DNA of 64,000 nt from Deltaproteobacteria bacterium (lineage in GTDB: Bacteria > Myxococcota_A > UBA796 > SXON01), in the NCBI GenBank assembly GCA_014191855.1, contig BJHF01000011.1, forward strand, positions 24,439 to 88,438, given 5' to 3'. The notes below the pieces were generated by a model. The model saw only the letters and a program-made list of their open reading frames with translations. It searched no databases and was not told the DNA's origin. This document shows, piece after piece, positions 25,234 to 34,310 of this stretch (position 1 is its first letter; each line of letters opens with the position of its first letter). The position numbers and the translations under genes were made by a program.

Positions 25234-26895
25234 TCACTCCCCAAAACAGTCGTAAGGCCCGGACTTCGTGTGCCCCGAAGCATCCAGCACCGGGTTCCCA
25301 TCCGCGTCGGAAACGACGTTCAGATGGTAGATATCGGTAACGCCGAAGGTGCCGCTGGGCGTGCTGCCTGACCCGGACCAGTTCACCTGGCCCACCTCCC
25401 AAACCGTGTTGAGCGACATCGTGAGCGTACGCTCGCCGATGATGTGGCCCATGGCGTACACGCGCACGATCGCGACGGTGTCCCCGTCCCCGTGGTCGTC
25501 GAAGTAGTGGATCAGCACGCGATAGGTGCCATCCACCGGCACGTCGATGTTGGTGTTCTCGGGCCCGTACCCCGAGCGATCGTCGATATCGAGGGAAGGG
25601 TTGTCCGCGCCATCGAGCAGCACGCCCCAGTCGTTCGTGCCGCTGCAGTAGTTGCAGTCGTTCGGCAGGGAGAACAGCCCCTGGCTCACGCCCCCCTTGC
25701 ACTCGGGATCGGAGGCGCAGGGGCCGTCGTCCTCGGCGCTGACGGCGTCGCAATCCACGAAGCCATCGAGGTCGTTGTCGAGACCGTCTTCGCAGGTGGC
25801 CACCTCGTCCACCATCACGAGGTGCAGGTCGAGATCGGCGGAGTTGGTGCTCCACGAGAGCTCGACGTGGAGCTGCTCCGTGGGGATGGCGTCCATCTTG
25901 CAGCTTCGTTTGGCCGAGGAGACGCCATCGGTGTTCGTGACCACGAGGCCCACCGTGTACTCGCCTGCTACATCGGTCGTAAAGTGCGCGATCGGCAGGG
26001 TGTCGTCGATGATCTCGTCCACGTCTGAGCCGACGGGCGTGCCGTCCAGCGTCCAGTTGAAGCTCAGGTCCTTGCCTTCGGGGTCGGTGCTGCCGCTGCC
26101 GTCGAGCACGACGACCTGCCGCGGCTCGATGGTCTCATCGCAGTTGATGACCGCCTCCGGATACACAAAGTCCCCCCCGCCGTTTCCGAGGATCGTCACC
26201 GTGATTTCGGGCTCGTCGGGATCGTTGCTCTCGATCACGTAGGTGCCGTTGTCGCCCTCCGCGATCGTGGGGGTGTACGCCCAGATGAGCTGCTGGCTCT
26301 GTCCCGGGGCGATCGAGTACCCGCTCGGATCTGCGCCCTGGAGCGTGAACGCGCCGCTGCCGTGCTGCACGGCGTTTCCGAGCGTAAGGGTGGCGCCGCC
26401 CTCGTTGCTGATCTCCAGCACCTGGTACGCCGTTTCCCCCACATCCACCGTGCCGAATTCCAAGGCCTGGGGCGTAACCGCGATGTCTGCGGTTGGGGCG
26501 TAGACGCCGGTTCCGGTGAGCGGGACGCGCAGATCGGGGTGCTCCTCGTCGTTGCTCTCGATGACCAATTCTGCGGCGAACGGAAGGTAGGTGTCGGGCG
26601 CGAAGGTGACGGAGAACACCGCTGATTCGTCTTTGGCTAACGACAGAGGCCCGCCGTTATCGACGGCGAAGAGGGAGGCATCGGCGCCTGCGATCGACAC
26701 GGAGGTGATCTCCAGCGAAGCGAGTCCGGCGTTGATTACCTGGACCGGCGCGGCGCTGGAATAGAGCACGGCGACATCGCCGAAGTCCACGGAGGCCGGC
26801 GTAACCACGAGGTCGGGGTACACCCGGTTCACGTTGGTCTCGTTGCCGTCGCACGCGCCGAGCGCGAACAGCGCCACGAACAGGGTCCGCTCCAT
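25234..26895 (-). CDS. Lipoprotein with Hydin/ASPM-type beta domains, PKD-like domain and Ca-binding-like region
   Basis: 553-residue surface lipoprotein. Lipobox L-G-A-C at 12-15 in MERTLFVALFALGACDG. Two choice-of-anchor-D type (ASPM/SPD-2/Hydin) beta domains follow (VTPASVDFGDVAVL and VTPQALEFGTVDVGETAYQV, each with the F-G-x-V-x-V motif). Next is a PKD-like domain (VVLDGSGSTDPEGKDLSFNW). The C-terminal domain has Asp-rich loops (CEDGLDNDLDGFVDCD), as in Ca-binding MopE-like proteins, then HYFDDHGDGDTVAIVRVYAMG. Probably adhesive or structural. Divergent from another lipoprotein gene, 71 bases apart. Confidence 0.88.
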   Translation of the reverse strand: MERTLFVALFALGACDGNETNVNRVYPDLVVTPASVDFGDVAVLYSSAAPVQVINAGLASLEITSVSIAGADASLFAVDNGGPLSLAKDESAVFSVTFAPDTYLPFAAELVIESNDEEHPDLRVPLTGTGVYAPTADIAVTPQALEFGTVDVGETAYQVLEISNEGGATLTLGNAVQHGSGAFTLQGADPSGYSIAPGQSQQLIWAYTPTIAEGDNGTYVIESNDPDEPEITVTILGNGGGDFVYPEAVINCDETIEPRQVVVLDGSGSTDPEGKDLSFNWTLDGTPVGSDVDEIIDDTLPIAHFTTDVAGEYTVGLVVTNTDGVSSAKRSCKMDAIPTEQLHVELSWSTNSADLDLHLVMVDEVATCEDGLDNDLDGFVDCDAVSAEDDGPCASDPECKGGVSQGLFSLPNDCNYCSGTNDWGVLLDGADNPSLDIDDRSGYGPENTNIDVPVDGTYRVLIHYFDDHGDGDTVAIVRVYAMGHIIGERTLTMSLNTVWEVGQVNWSGSGSTPSGTFGVTDIYHLNVVSDADGNPVLDASGHTKSGPYDCFGE

Positions 26896-26966
26896 GTGTT
26901 TCTCCGGCCGCGAGCATACCCGGGCGGCGGTGGGCGATCACCGGGAACGTGAGGTATGGTGGCGCG

Positions 26967-28046
26967 ATGGTGTGGATCCTCCTGATTGCCGGCTGCGCGA
27001 GCTGCCTCCAGCTCCCGAACGAGCAGGACGACCCGAACGAGGAGCCGCCCACCGGAACCGACGATAGCGGCGGGGAAGATTCGGGAGAGGGGGACACCGA
27101 CACGGCGGAGGACACGGGCGCCATCGTGATTCCGATGTGTACGCTTGAAGAGCTGGAGGACGACGACCCGAGCAACGACTTCAGCGAGCTGCTGTACGTG
27201 CCGCTGAGCACCTACGCCTGCGGCGAGGTGAACACCAAGGGGGACGTGGACTATTTGACGTTCACCACCACCGCGCCGGGGTGGATGAAGGTGGACGTTC
27301 AGGCCGCCTCCCGCGGCTCCTCGGCTGACATGTTCTACACGTTGAACCAGCCGGAAGAGGACGAGTCGGTGCTACAGTCCGACCGGCACGACAGCACGGA
27401 TCCGCTCAGCGTGTTCAAGGCCGACAAGGCGGGCGATTATCTGGCCACGCTGGCGGAGGCGCAAGGCGGCTTCGGTGAGCCTTATCCCTGGTGGTTCATC
27501 GCGATGCCGACGAAGGAGCCGGTGAGCTACCACCTGCTCGACGGGCTCTTGTCCAACGATCCCGCGCTCACGGCGGATCCGGTCGCGATGGACGATGAGG
27601 GAGAGCCCAACAACACCCTGGAAACGGCAAAGGTGATGGCGGCGAACGTGCCGATCTTCGCCGAGATCGGCACCCGGGGGGACAGCGACTGGTACACCTT
27701 CAGCATCCCCGAAGGCACCCAGACGCTCACCTATGAGGTGGATGCGTACGATTTCGGGTCGGCCGCCGACATGCAGCTCGAGGTGTACTACGCCGGCACC
27801 CAGAAGCTGCTGCTCAACAGCGACGGGGTGGATGATCGCGATGGCGGCGCGGACCCCTGGGCGGAGTGGGATCTGGTGGCCAATCGTGAGTACTGGGAAG
27901 GGAAGATCGCGAAGAAGCCGGAAGATTACCCCGGCACCGTCGACTTCTCCACGCTCACGATCCGGGCCCACAACTGGGACGAGAACGACGGATCGATGTT
28001 CTACTGGTACACCGTGTGGATCACGGTGTCCGCGGAGTCCAAATGA
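26967..28046 (+). CDS. Lipoprotein with PPC-type (pre-peptidase C-terminal) domains
   Basis: 359-residue lipoprotein. Lipobox L-I-A-G-C in MVWILLIAGCASC. A Glu/Asp/Gly/Thr-rich linker (GGEDSGEGDTDTAEDTG) leads to two PPC-like beta domains, the second with the family opening GEPNNTLETAK and DSDWYTFSIPEGTQTL. PPC domains are usually found at the end of secreted proteases, but no peptidase domain is present here. Its stop overlaps the start of the next lipoprotein (ATGA). Starts at ATG 26967. Confidence 0.85.
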   Translation: MVWILLIAGCASCLQLPNEQDDPNEEPPTGTDDSGGEDSGEGDTDTAEDTGAIVIPMCTLEELEDDDPSNDFSELLYVPLSTYACGEVNTKGDVDYLTFTTTAPGWMKVDVQAASRGSSADMFYTLNQPEEDESVLQSDRHDSTDPLSVFKADKAGDYLATLAEAQGGFGEPYPWWFIAMPTKEPVSYHLLDGLLSNDPALTADPVAMDDEGEPNNTLETAKVMAANVPIFAEIGTRGDSDWYTFSIPEGTQTLTYEVDAYDFGSAADMQLEVYYAGTQKLLLNSDGVDDRDGGADPWAEWDLVANREYWEGKIAKKPEDYPGTVDFSTLTIRAHNWDENDGSMFYWYTVWITVSAESK

Positions 28047-29059
28047 CCTTGAAGTACGCCCATTTTGCGCTGTGGTTGCCCGTGATGCTCGGAGGCTGCC
28101 CCTTCGAGGGGGAGCCCAAGGACACGAGCGGCGCGGCCGGAACGGGAGAGACGGGATCGCTCGACGACACCGCATCCTGCACCGCCTCCCTCACGACGGT
28201 TGATCCTGCGGAAGGCGGCGTTGGCGTGTACTACCGCAGCCCGGTAACCCTCTCATTCGATGGCGACGGGTCGGCGGCGCTCATCCAGGTGCTCGATCCC
28301 GCGGGGGCGGACATCGGGATGACGCCGACGTGGCAGGCCGGCAACAACATGGTGGTGCTCGAAGGCGGGCTATCGCCCAGCACCGCGTACACCGTTCACG
28401 TGGAGCTGTGCGGCGTCACCAACGAAACCCACTTCACGACATCGTCGGACGGCTCGCCGCTCACCGTCGGCGTCGACGAGCTGATCGGGCGCACCTACTC
28501 GTTCGCCTTGGCGGACGCGGAGATCACCGAGCCGGCGGTCTTGGAGATGTTCGACGATACCAAGCTGGTCACGCCGCTCGGCTTCATGGTTCAGAACGCA
28601 GACGCGACGACGCTGGAGCTGCTCGGTGGCGTGCTCTCCCGCAAGGACGGAGTGCTGGTTCAAACGGATGAAACCGACACCTGGGACTTCCCGGCCTCGG
28701 ACTTCACCGCGCAGCCCTACTTCACGACGTACATCGACTCCTTGGCGATCGTGTACAGCGACACCGGCGTGGAGAAGACCACCATCCAGCTCTATAAATT
28801 CACGCTGGATGGCATCTTCACTCCGGATGGGTCTGCGATCACCCACGGCCACGTCGACACGCTCGTGGATGTGCGCAACCTCGGACCGCTCTTCGGCTTG
28901 GAGGACACGCCGACGGCGGTGTGCGAATTCGCAGCGGATTTCGCCGTGTACTGCGTGGCGTGCCCCGACGAGGTGGAGTCCTGCCTCTACACGATCGGCG
29001 AGGACATCAACGCGCCGTGGGTGGAGGGCCTGTCGTTGACGCCGTATCCGGTGGAGTGA
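28043..29059 (+). CDS. Lipoprotein with Ig-like domain
   Basis: 338-residue lipoprotein, translationally coupled (ATGA) to the gene before it. Lipobox M-L-G-G-C in LPVMLGGCPFEG. A linker of Gly/Thr/Ser/Asp (KDTSGAAGTGETGSLDDTAS) precedes a Big_5-type Ig-like domain (SPVTLSFDGDG, LSPSTAYTVHVELCG) and a beta-rich C-terminus with two Cys pairs (VYCVACPDEVESC). No catalytic motif is visible. The two coupled lipoproteins are probably exported together and may bind each other. Confidence 0.82.
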   Translation: MTLKYAHFALWLPVMLGGCPFEGEPKDTSGAAGTGETGSLDDTASCTASLTTVDPAEGGVGVYYRSPVTLSFDGDGSAALIQVLDPAGADIGMTPTWQAGNNMVVLEGGLSPSTAYTVHVELCGVTNETHFTTSSDGSPLTVGVDELIGRTYSFALADAEITEPAVLEMFDDTKLVTPLGFMVQNADATTLELLGGVLSRKDGVLVQTDETDTWDFPASDFTAQPYFTTYIDSLAIVYSDTGVEKTTIQLYKFTLDGIFTPDGSAITHGHVDTLVDVRNLGPLFGLEDTPTAVCEFAADFAVYCVACPDEVESCLYTIGEDINAPWVEGLSLTPYPVE

Positions 29060-29073
29060 GGCGCTCGCCATCC

Positions 29074-29108
29074 TTGACCGGGCCAGTGTACAAACGTACA
29101 TTGTACAA
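29074..29108 (+). promoter_or_regulatory. Promoter and operator of the toxin-antitoxin operon, apparently leaderless
   Basis: A sigma-70-like pair is visible: TTGACC (29074-29079) and TACATT (29097-29102) with a 17-base spacer. The TSS expected 6-8 bases downstream would fall at or next to the antitoxin ATG (29109), and no Shine-Dalgarno sequence precedes that ATG. Overlapping the -10 are palindromic TGTACA sites at 29087-29092 and 29102-29107 (the second within TTGTACAA), with an extra GTAC at 29096-29099, which suits an autoregulating antitoxin operator. Confidence 0.6.
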
Positions 29109-29342
29109 ATGCTCCGCCATACCGCCACGACCGCGCGGAAGCACTTCTCGGACCTGCTCGACGCCGCCGAGGCCGGCGAGGCCGTCTTCGTGGAGCGCCG
29201 CGGGCGAACGTTCAAGCTCGAGTTGATCCGGCCCGACGCGCCCGCGCCTGCGCGAGAACCACTGTTCACGGTCGACGAATCGTTGCTCGAAGGGCAGTGG
29301 AACTTCGACGCCGAGGGCAACTTCACCCTCGGCTCGTCGTGA
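29109..29342 (+). CDS. Phd/YefM-family antitoxin
   Basis: 77-residue antitoxin. The N-terminal DNA-binding fold matches Phd/YefM (TTARKHFSDLLDAAEAGEAV, then VERRGRTFKLELI). The C-terminal part (PAREPLFTVDESLLEGQWNF) is the expected toxin-wrapping tail. Its stop overlaps the toxin GTG start (GTGA), the normal coupling in such operons. The operator-like TGTACA sites directly upstream support autorepression. Confidence 0.85.
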   Translation: MLRHTATTARKHFSDLLDAAEAGEAVFVERRGRTFKLELIRPDAPAPAREPLFTVDESLLEGQWNFDAEGNFTLGSS

Positions 29343-29704
29343 TCCTCCTCGACACGAATGCGTTCATCTGGCTCGAAGCCCGTCACCCTCGCGCGGCGGC
29401 GCTGGGCGGCGGGCCGTTCGCGCTTTCGCCCGCGTCCGTGCTGGAGTTGGCGTACCTCGTGGAGGCGGGTCGGCTTCGCCCTACCCGGCCCGACTTCCTC
29501 GGCGCCTTGGGGGATCACCCGACCGTGCGGGTGGACAACATCCATGCGTCGCCTTGGTTTCTGGCCGCGGCGTCCCTTACCTGGACGCGCGATCCGTTCG
29601 ACCGCCTGATCTCGGCCCACGCGCTGCATCGTAAGTGGCGGCTCGCCACCGGAGATGGGAGCATCCTCCGGGCGCTGGGTCCGGAGGCGACGTTGGCGCT
29701 CTGA
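29339..29704 (+). CDS. PIN-domain toxin (VapC-like ribonuclease)
   Basis: 121-residue toxin with the PIN acidic residues Asp5 (ILLDTNAFIWLE), Glu36 (SVLELAYLVEAG), Asp85/Asp88 (TRDPFDRLI) and Asp106 (ATGDGSIL). These would bind the Mg2+ of an RNase active site. GTG start at 29339 overlapping the antitoxin stop. Its TGA runs directly into the recQ start (TGATG), so the toxin and recQ are probably on one transcript. Target RNA unknown. Confidence 0.88.
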   Translation: MILLDTNAFIWLEARHPRAAALGGGPFALSPASVLELAYLVEAGRLRPTRPDFLGALGDHPTVRVDNIHASPWFLAAASLTWTRDPFDRLISAHALHRKWRLATGDGSILRALGPEATLAL

Positions 29705-31941
29705 TGGGCGGCCTCGCCGCGTTAGCCGCCGCCACCATGCGCGAAGCCCTCAACCGCTACTGGGGCTTCGACACGCTCCGCCCCTTGCAAGCCGAAGCGG
29801 TGGAGGCGGCATGCGCGGGTCGCGACTCGCTGGTCGTCCTGCCCACGGGGGGCGGAAAGTCGCTTTGTTACCAGCTACCGCCGCTCCTGCGTGGTCCAGG
29901 CGAGCCCGCGTTCACAGTGGTGGTCTCTCCGCTCATCGCGCTGATGAAAGATCAGGTCGATGGCCTGGTCCTGGCCGGCTACCCGGCGGCCGCGCTGCAC
30001 GGGGCCGTGTCGCCGAACGACGCAGCGAACACGCGCCGCGCGGTAGACCGTGGTGAGGTGAAGCTGCTCTACGTCTCTCCGGAGCGCCTGCTCTCCGAGG
30101 GGTTCCTGGGCTGGCTGGCTTCGAAGCGCGTCGCCGCCGTCGCCATCGACGAGGCGCACTGCATCAGCCAGTGGGGTCACGACTTCCGGCCCGAGTATCG
30201 GCGGCTTGCGGAGCTTCGGGATGCCCTGCCCGGCGTTCCCGTGCACGCCTTCACCGCAACCGCCACGCCCCGCGTGCGCGAGGACATCGCCGCGCAGCTC
30301 AACATGGTGGATCCGGCGATCCTCGTCGGCATTTTTGATAGGCCAAACCTTAGCTATCGCGTGCTGCCGCGCATTGGAAACGGGGAGGAGCAGGTCGAGA
30401 CGGTGCTCCGACGCCACCCCGGAGAGGCCGCCATCGTGTACTGCATCTCGCGGAAACAGACGGAGTCCATGGCGGAAACGCTGGTATCCCGAGGGTTCTC
30501 GGCCGCCGCCTACCACGCCGGCCTCGACGGAAACACCCGCTCGCGGGTGCAGGACGAGTTCCTCGGGGAGCGACTCGACGTCGTCGTGGCCACTGTGGCG
30601 TTTGGCATGGGCATCGACCGGGGGGATGTTCGCGCGGTCATCCACGCATCGATGCCCAAGTCGATCGAGGCGTATCAGCAGGAGACCGGGCGCGCTGGTC
30701 GCGACGGGCTGCCGGCGGAGTGTGTGCTCCTCTACTCTTCCTCGGACGCCGTGAAGTGGAGTCAGCTCATGGAGCGCTCCGCCGCGGAGGCGGAGGTGCC
30801 GCCGGCGCCGGCGGTGCTCCGCGCGCAACGCGACCTCCTGTTCCAAATGCAGCGCTTCGCCGCGAGCGCCCGCTGTCGTCATCAGGCGTTGTCCGCCTAC
30901 TTCGGCCAGGCCTGTGAGCCCCCCTGCGGCGCCTGCGACGTCTGCAACGCGGAGCTCGAGGAATTCCCGGATTCCACCACCGTTGCGCGCAAGATCCTCT
31001 CTTGCGTTGCGCGCCTGCGAGACCCTTACGGCGCGGCCTACGTCGCCGACGTGCTGCGCGGCTCGGCTCAGGCGCGCGTTACCCAGCGCGGGCACGACCA
31101 GCTCTCCACCTACGGGCTGCTCAAGGAAGTGGACAAAGATACGCTGGTTTCGCTCATCGACCAGCTCGTGGACATCGGCGCGCTCGTCCGCGACGAAGGC
31201 GAGTACCCGGTGCTGCGGCTTACCGGTGTTGCGAGCGCAATCCTGAAGGGCACGCAGCCGGTCCGGATGCTGCGGGTGCGCCCCTCCGAGGTGCTCGTCG
31301 CCACCGACAAGAAGCGGCGTCGCGACAAGGGCGCTGCGCTCAACCCCGAGGAGCAGGCGTTGTTCGAGGAGCTGCGGCTGCTGCGCCGGCAACTCGCCGA
31401 CGAGCGTGGCGTGCCCCCCTACGTCATCTTCGGCGATGCGCCGCTCATCGAGATGGCGCAGCGGCGGCCAGGATCCATCGACGCGCTGGCGACGATCAAG
31501 GGCGTTGGCGCCGTGAAATTGGAGCAGCTCGGTGAGCGGTTCCTGGAGGTGATCGTCGCCTGGGCGGCGGAGCGGAACGTGCCGCTGAACGTCGGGGCCA
31601 GCGCGGGAAGGCCGGCGCCCCCGGTCGCGCCGCGCGATCCCAACGAAACCAACAAAAGCCGCCTTGCCGCCTTCGCGATGTTCGCGCAGGGCGCGCCGCT
31701 GGACGAGGTGGCGGCCACGCTCGACCGCGCCCGATCCACGACGCAGCAGTACCTCGCGGAGTGGGTGTCCCGGGAGGCTCCGGAGAGCATCGAGCCGTGG
31801 GTGAACGCTGCGAACTACGACGCGATCCGGGTGGCGGCGGAGGCGACGGGCGGCGAGCGCCTCAAGCCAATCTTCGACGCGCTGGGCGGAAACGTGCCTT
31901 ACGACGACATTCGCCTCGTCATGGCGCATCTGCGGGCGTAG
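29704..31941 (+). CDS. recQ: RecQ-family ATP-dependent DNA helicase
   Basis: 745-residue 3'-5' helicase. Walker A TGGGKS (48-53), DEAH (149-152) in IDEAHCISQWGHDFRPEY, motif VI ETGRAGRDGL, a Cys-rich Zn site (CRHQ...ACEPPCGACDVC), the RQC winged helix (YGAAYVADVLRGSAQARV) and an HRDC-type domain (about 550-640, GVPPYVIFGDAPL). The C-terminus (SRLAAFAMFAQGAPLDEVAATL) is an HTH_40-like region. I use the ATG at 29704, which overlaps the toxin stop; a second ATG at 29737 (MREALNRYWGFDTLRP) is the more canonical RecQ beginning and is equally possible. Confidence 0.93.
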   Translation: MGGLAALAAATMREALNRYWGFDTLRPLQAEAVEAACAGRDSLVVLPTGGGKSLCYQLPPLLRGPGEPAFTVVVSPLIALMKDQVDGLVLAGYPAAALHGAVSPNDAANTRRAVDRGEVKLLYVSPERLLSEGFLGWLASKRVAAVAIDEAHCISQWGHDFRPEYRRLAELRDALPGVPVHAFTATATPRVREDIAAQLNMVDPAILVGIFDRPNLSYRVLPRIGNGEEQVETVLRRHPGEAAIVYCISRKQTESMAETLVSRGFSAAAYHAGLDGNTRSRVQDEFLGERLDVVVATVAFGMGIDRGDVRAVIHASMPKSIEAYQQETGRAGRDGLPAECVLLYSSSDAVKWSQLMERSAAEAEVPPAPAVLRAQRDLLFQMQRFAASARCRHQALSAYFGQACEPPCGACDVCNAELEEFPDSTTVARKILSCVARLRDPYGAAYVADVLRGSAQARVTQRGHDQLSTYGLLKEVDKDTLVSLIDQLVDIGALVRDEGEYPVLRLTGVASAILKGTQPVRMLRVRPSEVLVATDKKRRRDKGAALNPEEQALFEELRLLRRQLADERGVPPYVIFGDAPLIEMAQRRPGSIDALATIKGVGAVKLEQLGERFLEVIVAWAAERNVPLNVGASAGRPAPPVAPRDPNETNKSRLAAFAMFAQGAPLDEVAATLDRARSTTQQYLAEWVSREAPESIEPWVNAANYDAIRVAAEATGGERLKPIFDALGGNVPYDDIRLVMAHLRA

Positions 31942-31949
31942 TCGGCCGG

Positions 31950-33140
31950 CTACGGCGCCCGGGCGGCCAGGCTTCGCTCCCAGATCGTGAGAAAACGCTC
32001 GGCGGAGGCGTCGAGCGGCGCACGGTCGGAGCCGGCGGCCGCGAGGTGCGCGAACATCGGCTCCACGAGTCCGGTGTGGGCGAGGCCCTCGATGTCGAAG
32101 GTGTCGGCTGTCGAGGGCGCGGGGGAGCAGCCTTTGAGCCCGTGCGTCGGGCCGATGTGGTCTACGCCGCCCTGGAAGTCGGATCCCCAGGCAACCGGAG
32201 CGCCTGGCGAAAGGGCGACGACGTGATCCCAATGCAGGCGAAAGTCGTCGATGGTCCCGGGACAATGCTCCGCGGCCAGCCCGGGGGGCACCGGGTCGGG
32301 ACGCATGTGCGCGAGGTTCGCCGTTACCCCCACGAGGCCGCCAAGCCGGGTGATCTCCACGAGCTGCGCGTCCGAAAGCGCGGTCGGGTCACGACGAACG
32401 GCGTCGGCGGTGACGTGGGTATAGACCGGCGCGACGCCGCGTTCACGCAGGATCGGGACGATCTCGGCAAAGGAAGCGTCGGACGTGTGCGCGAGATCGA
32501 CCACGATGCCGGCGTCGATGAGGTCGCGAACGCGGGCCGGCCCCTGCCCTGTGAGCCCGTGTGTTGCCGGGTCCGACTCTCGCTGGCAACCAGGAAGGTT
32601 CAACCAGCGTAAGCTCCCCTCCTGGCACCAGGCGCCGCCGATCTCGTTGTCGGCGAGGTGCACGGGCGTGATGACCGCAACGCCGCGCGTCGCCCAGTAC
32701 GTTGCGTCCTCGGCCCCGGACAAGATCTTGGTTGCCCCCTCGATCCCGTGTACGATCGCGGTGCGGCCGCTTGCGATGATCGACCGCGCTTCTTCCGGCG
32801 TCTTCGCCCAGCCGAAGCGCTCCGAATGGCGCGCACACAGTGCCTCGACGAAGTCCAGTTGTCGGTCCATCCGGGCGCGCATCGAGCGGCGGCTCTCGAA
32901 CACCGTCGCAAACGGATTCGCGTACGCGAGGCTGACGAGGATCGTGGGCCCGGGCTCGGCGAGCTGCTCGGCGAAGATCTGGGGTTCGAGCGCGTGAAGG
33001 TTGGTCAGCCCCGACGGCGCCTTCGCCTCGGGCCCCGCGCCGTACACCGGCACCGTGAGGTGGGCGGCGAGGTGGATGTGGAGGTCGACGTAGCCGGAGA
33101 TGGGGTCGGCGAGGGCGTGGCTGAGCAGGGCCATGATCAT
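31950..33140 (-). CDS. Membrane dipeptidase (M19)-family metallohydrolase
   Basis: 396-residue amidohydrolase-fold enzyme. It has the VDLHIHLAAH metal motif near the N-terminus, IVHGIEGATKILSGAED, IVVDLAHTSDASFAE, PVYTHVTADAV (metal His) and a late Asp in VAWGSDFQGGVDHIG, the M19 dipeptidase arrangement. Other family members cleave dipeptides or act on cysteinyl-glycine. No signal peptide is clear after the ATG at 33140 (MIMALLSHALADP), so it may be cytoplasmic. It converges with recQ, 8 bases apart, and diverges from a SUKH protein. Confidence 0.85.
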   Translation of the reverse strand: MIMALLSHALADPISGYVDLHIHLAAHLTVPVYGAGPEAKAPSGLTNLHALEPQIFAEQLAEPGPTILVSLAYANPFATVFESRRSMRARMDRQLDFVEALCARHSERFGWAKTPEEARSIIASGRTAIVHGIEGATKILSGAEDATYWATRGVAVITPVHLADNEIGGAWCQEGSLRWLNLPGCQRESDPATHGLTGQGPARVRDLIDAGIVVDLAHTSDASFAEIVPILRERGVAPVYTHVTADAVRRDPTALSDAQLVEITRLGGLVGVTANLAHMRPDPVPPGLAAEHCPGTIDDFRLHWDHVVALSPGAPVAWGSDFQGGVDHIGPTHGLKGCSPAPSTADTFDIEGLAHTGLVEPMFAHLAAAGSDRAPLDASAERFLTIWERSLAARAP

Positions 33141-33184
33141 CGCGCGGCGCTTATCCCCGTTCGCTGTGGGGATACGTTGCGCGG

Positions 33185-33997
33185 ATGGGTGAAACACCAC
33201 GGATCTGGCAGGTTCCCGTCTACCTCCCTTACCTGCAGCCGCCGCTCACGGCGGAGGCCGTTGCGTCCGCCGAAGCCCGGCTCGGCGTGCGGCTCCCGGC
33301 GGCCTACCTGGCGCTCGTGCGGGAGCAGAACGGCGGGTACGTCGCGGCCAGCCTCCCTGACAGCCCGCACTCGATGATCTGGGGTATCGGACCGTACTTC
33401 CCGAGCATCACGGGGGAAAGAGCGGAAGAGATGGCCGAGGGGGGACTGGTTCCGTTCGACGGGGACGGGCATTGGCACTTGTGTTTGGACTACCGCACGT
33501 CGGGTCGGACGGGCGAGCCGAGCGTCTCGTACGTGGACGATGAGTGCGAGCATGAAGAACCCGTGGCGGCGGATTTTTCGTCGTTCTTGGGGAGCTTACG
33601 CGTGGATCGCTCCACGTGGACGGTGGGGATCGTCGGCCCGGCCTCCCTGGACGGGACGGCGCTGCGCCTGTCCTTGGCGCTGGAGGCGCGGTTCGGTCCG
33701 GCGGATGCGATGTCAAATGGCTACCCCGTGCGCCGCGCTGCCGTTGGCGCCGGGCGGAACCCCGAGTGGGCCTGGCTCGGTCCAAACGAGGTTCCTCGGG
33801 GCTTTGTCCGGCCGGGAGCGCATCGTTATGCAGAGCTGGTCAACCTGCTCCCCGGCACCGCGCTGCGCGAGCCCGAGCACCCTGAGGTGACGATGCTGCT
33901 GTCGTGTACGGAGGGAGCCGTGGCTCAGGTGGAGGAAGCGTGCGCGAAGGCGGGGTTCACCCTGGTGTCCCTCGGTGGGGGCGCCGGGACCCCGTAG
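33185..33997 (+). CDS. SMI1/KNR4 (SUKH) domain protein
   Basis: 270-residue soluble protein. The SUKH-type sequence LPAAYLALVREQNGGYVAAS (the LP-x-x-[FY]-x-x-[LF]-x-x-x-N-G-G hallmark) and WGIGPYFPSI, then HWHLCLDYRTSG, identify the fold. SUKH proteins often serve as immunity proteins against contact-delivered toxins, but no toxin gene is next to it. The C-terminal half (about 150-270) lacks obvious motifs. GTP/ATP binding motifs are absent. Confidence 0.78.
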   Translation: MGETPRIWQVPVYLPYLQPPLTAEAVASAEARLGVRLPAAYLALVREQNGGYVAASLPDSPHSMIWGIGPYFPSITGERAEEMAEGGLVPFDGDGHWHLCLDYRTSGRTGEPSVSYVDDECEHEEPVAADFSSFLGSLRVDRSTWTVGIVGPASLDGTALRLSLALEARFGPADAMSNGYPVRRAAVGAGRNPEWAWLGPNEVPRGFVRPGAHRYAELVNLLPGTALREPEHPEVTMLLSCTEGAVAQVEEACAKAGFTLVSLGGGAGTP

Positions 33998-34310
33998 AGC
34001 GAGCGCGCTGGCGGGAGGAGCTCTTCGCGAGTCGAGAGCCCCTCGTTGGCCGGGCGCAAGAGTCGAGCCACCCTGTTCAGCCGAAACTACCGCGGCATCC
34101 GCGTTCCTGGACGCTGCGCCGCGGCGCGGGGCTTCATCGTCCACCAGCAAACGCCGACTTATCTCGGCCCCCATCGGTCACTCGGCTGCGGAGGACAAAC
34201 AGCCCGCTTCGACTCGCCGGGTCGGCCATCTACGGTGACTCGACCTCGGGCATGAGGCCGAATCGTCGGTGGTCGGGCGAGCGCCCGCCCGGGTCGGCGG
34301 CGAATCGAGC
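33998..34310. other. 313-base region without a supported gene
   Basis: Between the SUKH gene and the convergent GNAT gene. It contains only short overlapping open frames of atypical composition and no recognised domain. I see no tRNA cloverleaf, terminator T-run or repeat in it. Confidence 0.5.

Noticed and set aside
29875..32265. 796-codon minus-strand frame opposite recQ
   Set aside because: RecQ has all helicase motifs on the plus strand; the antisense translation has no recognisable features.
34000..34300. Short open frames downstream of the SUKH gene
   Set aside because: They overlap in several frames, are Arg/Ser/Pro-rich and resemble no family; treated as non-coding.
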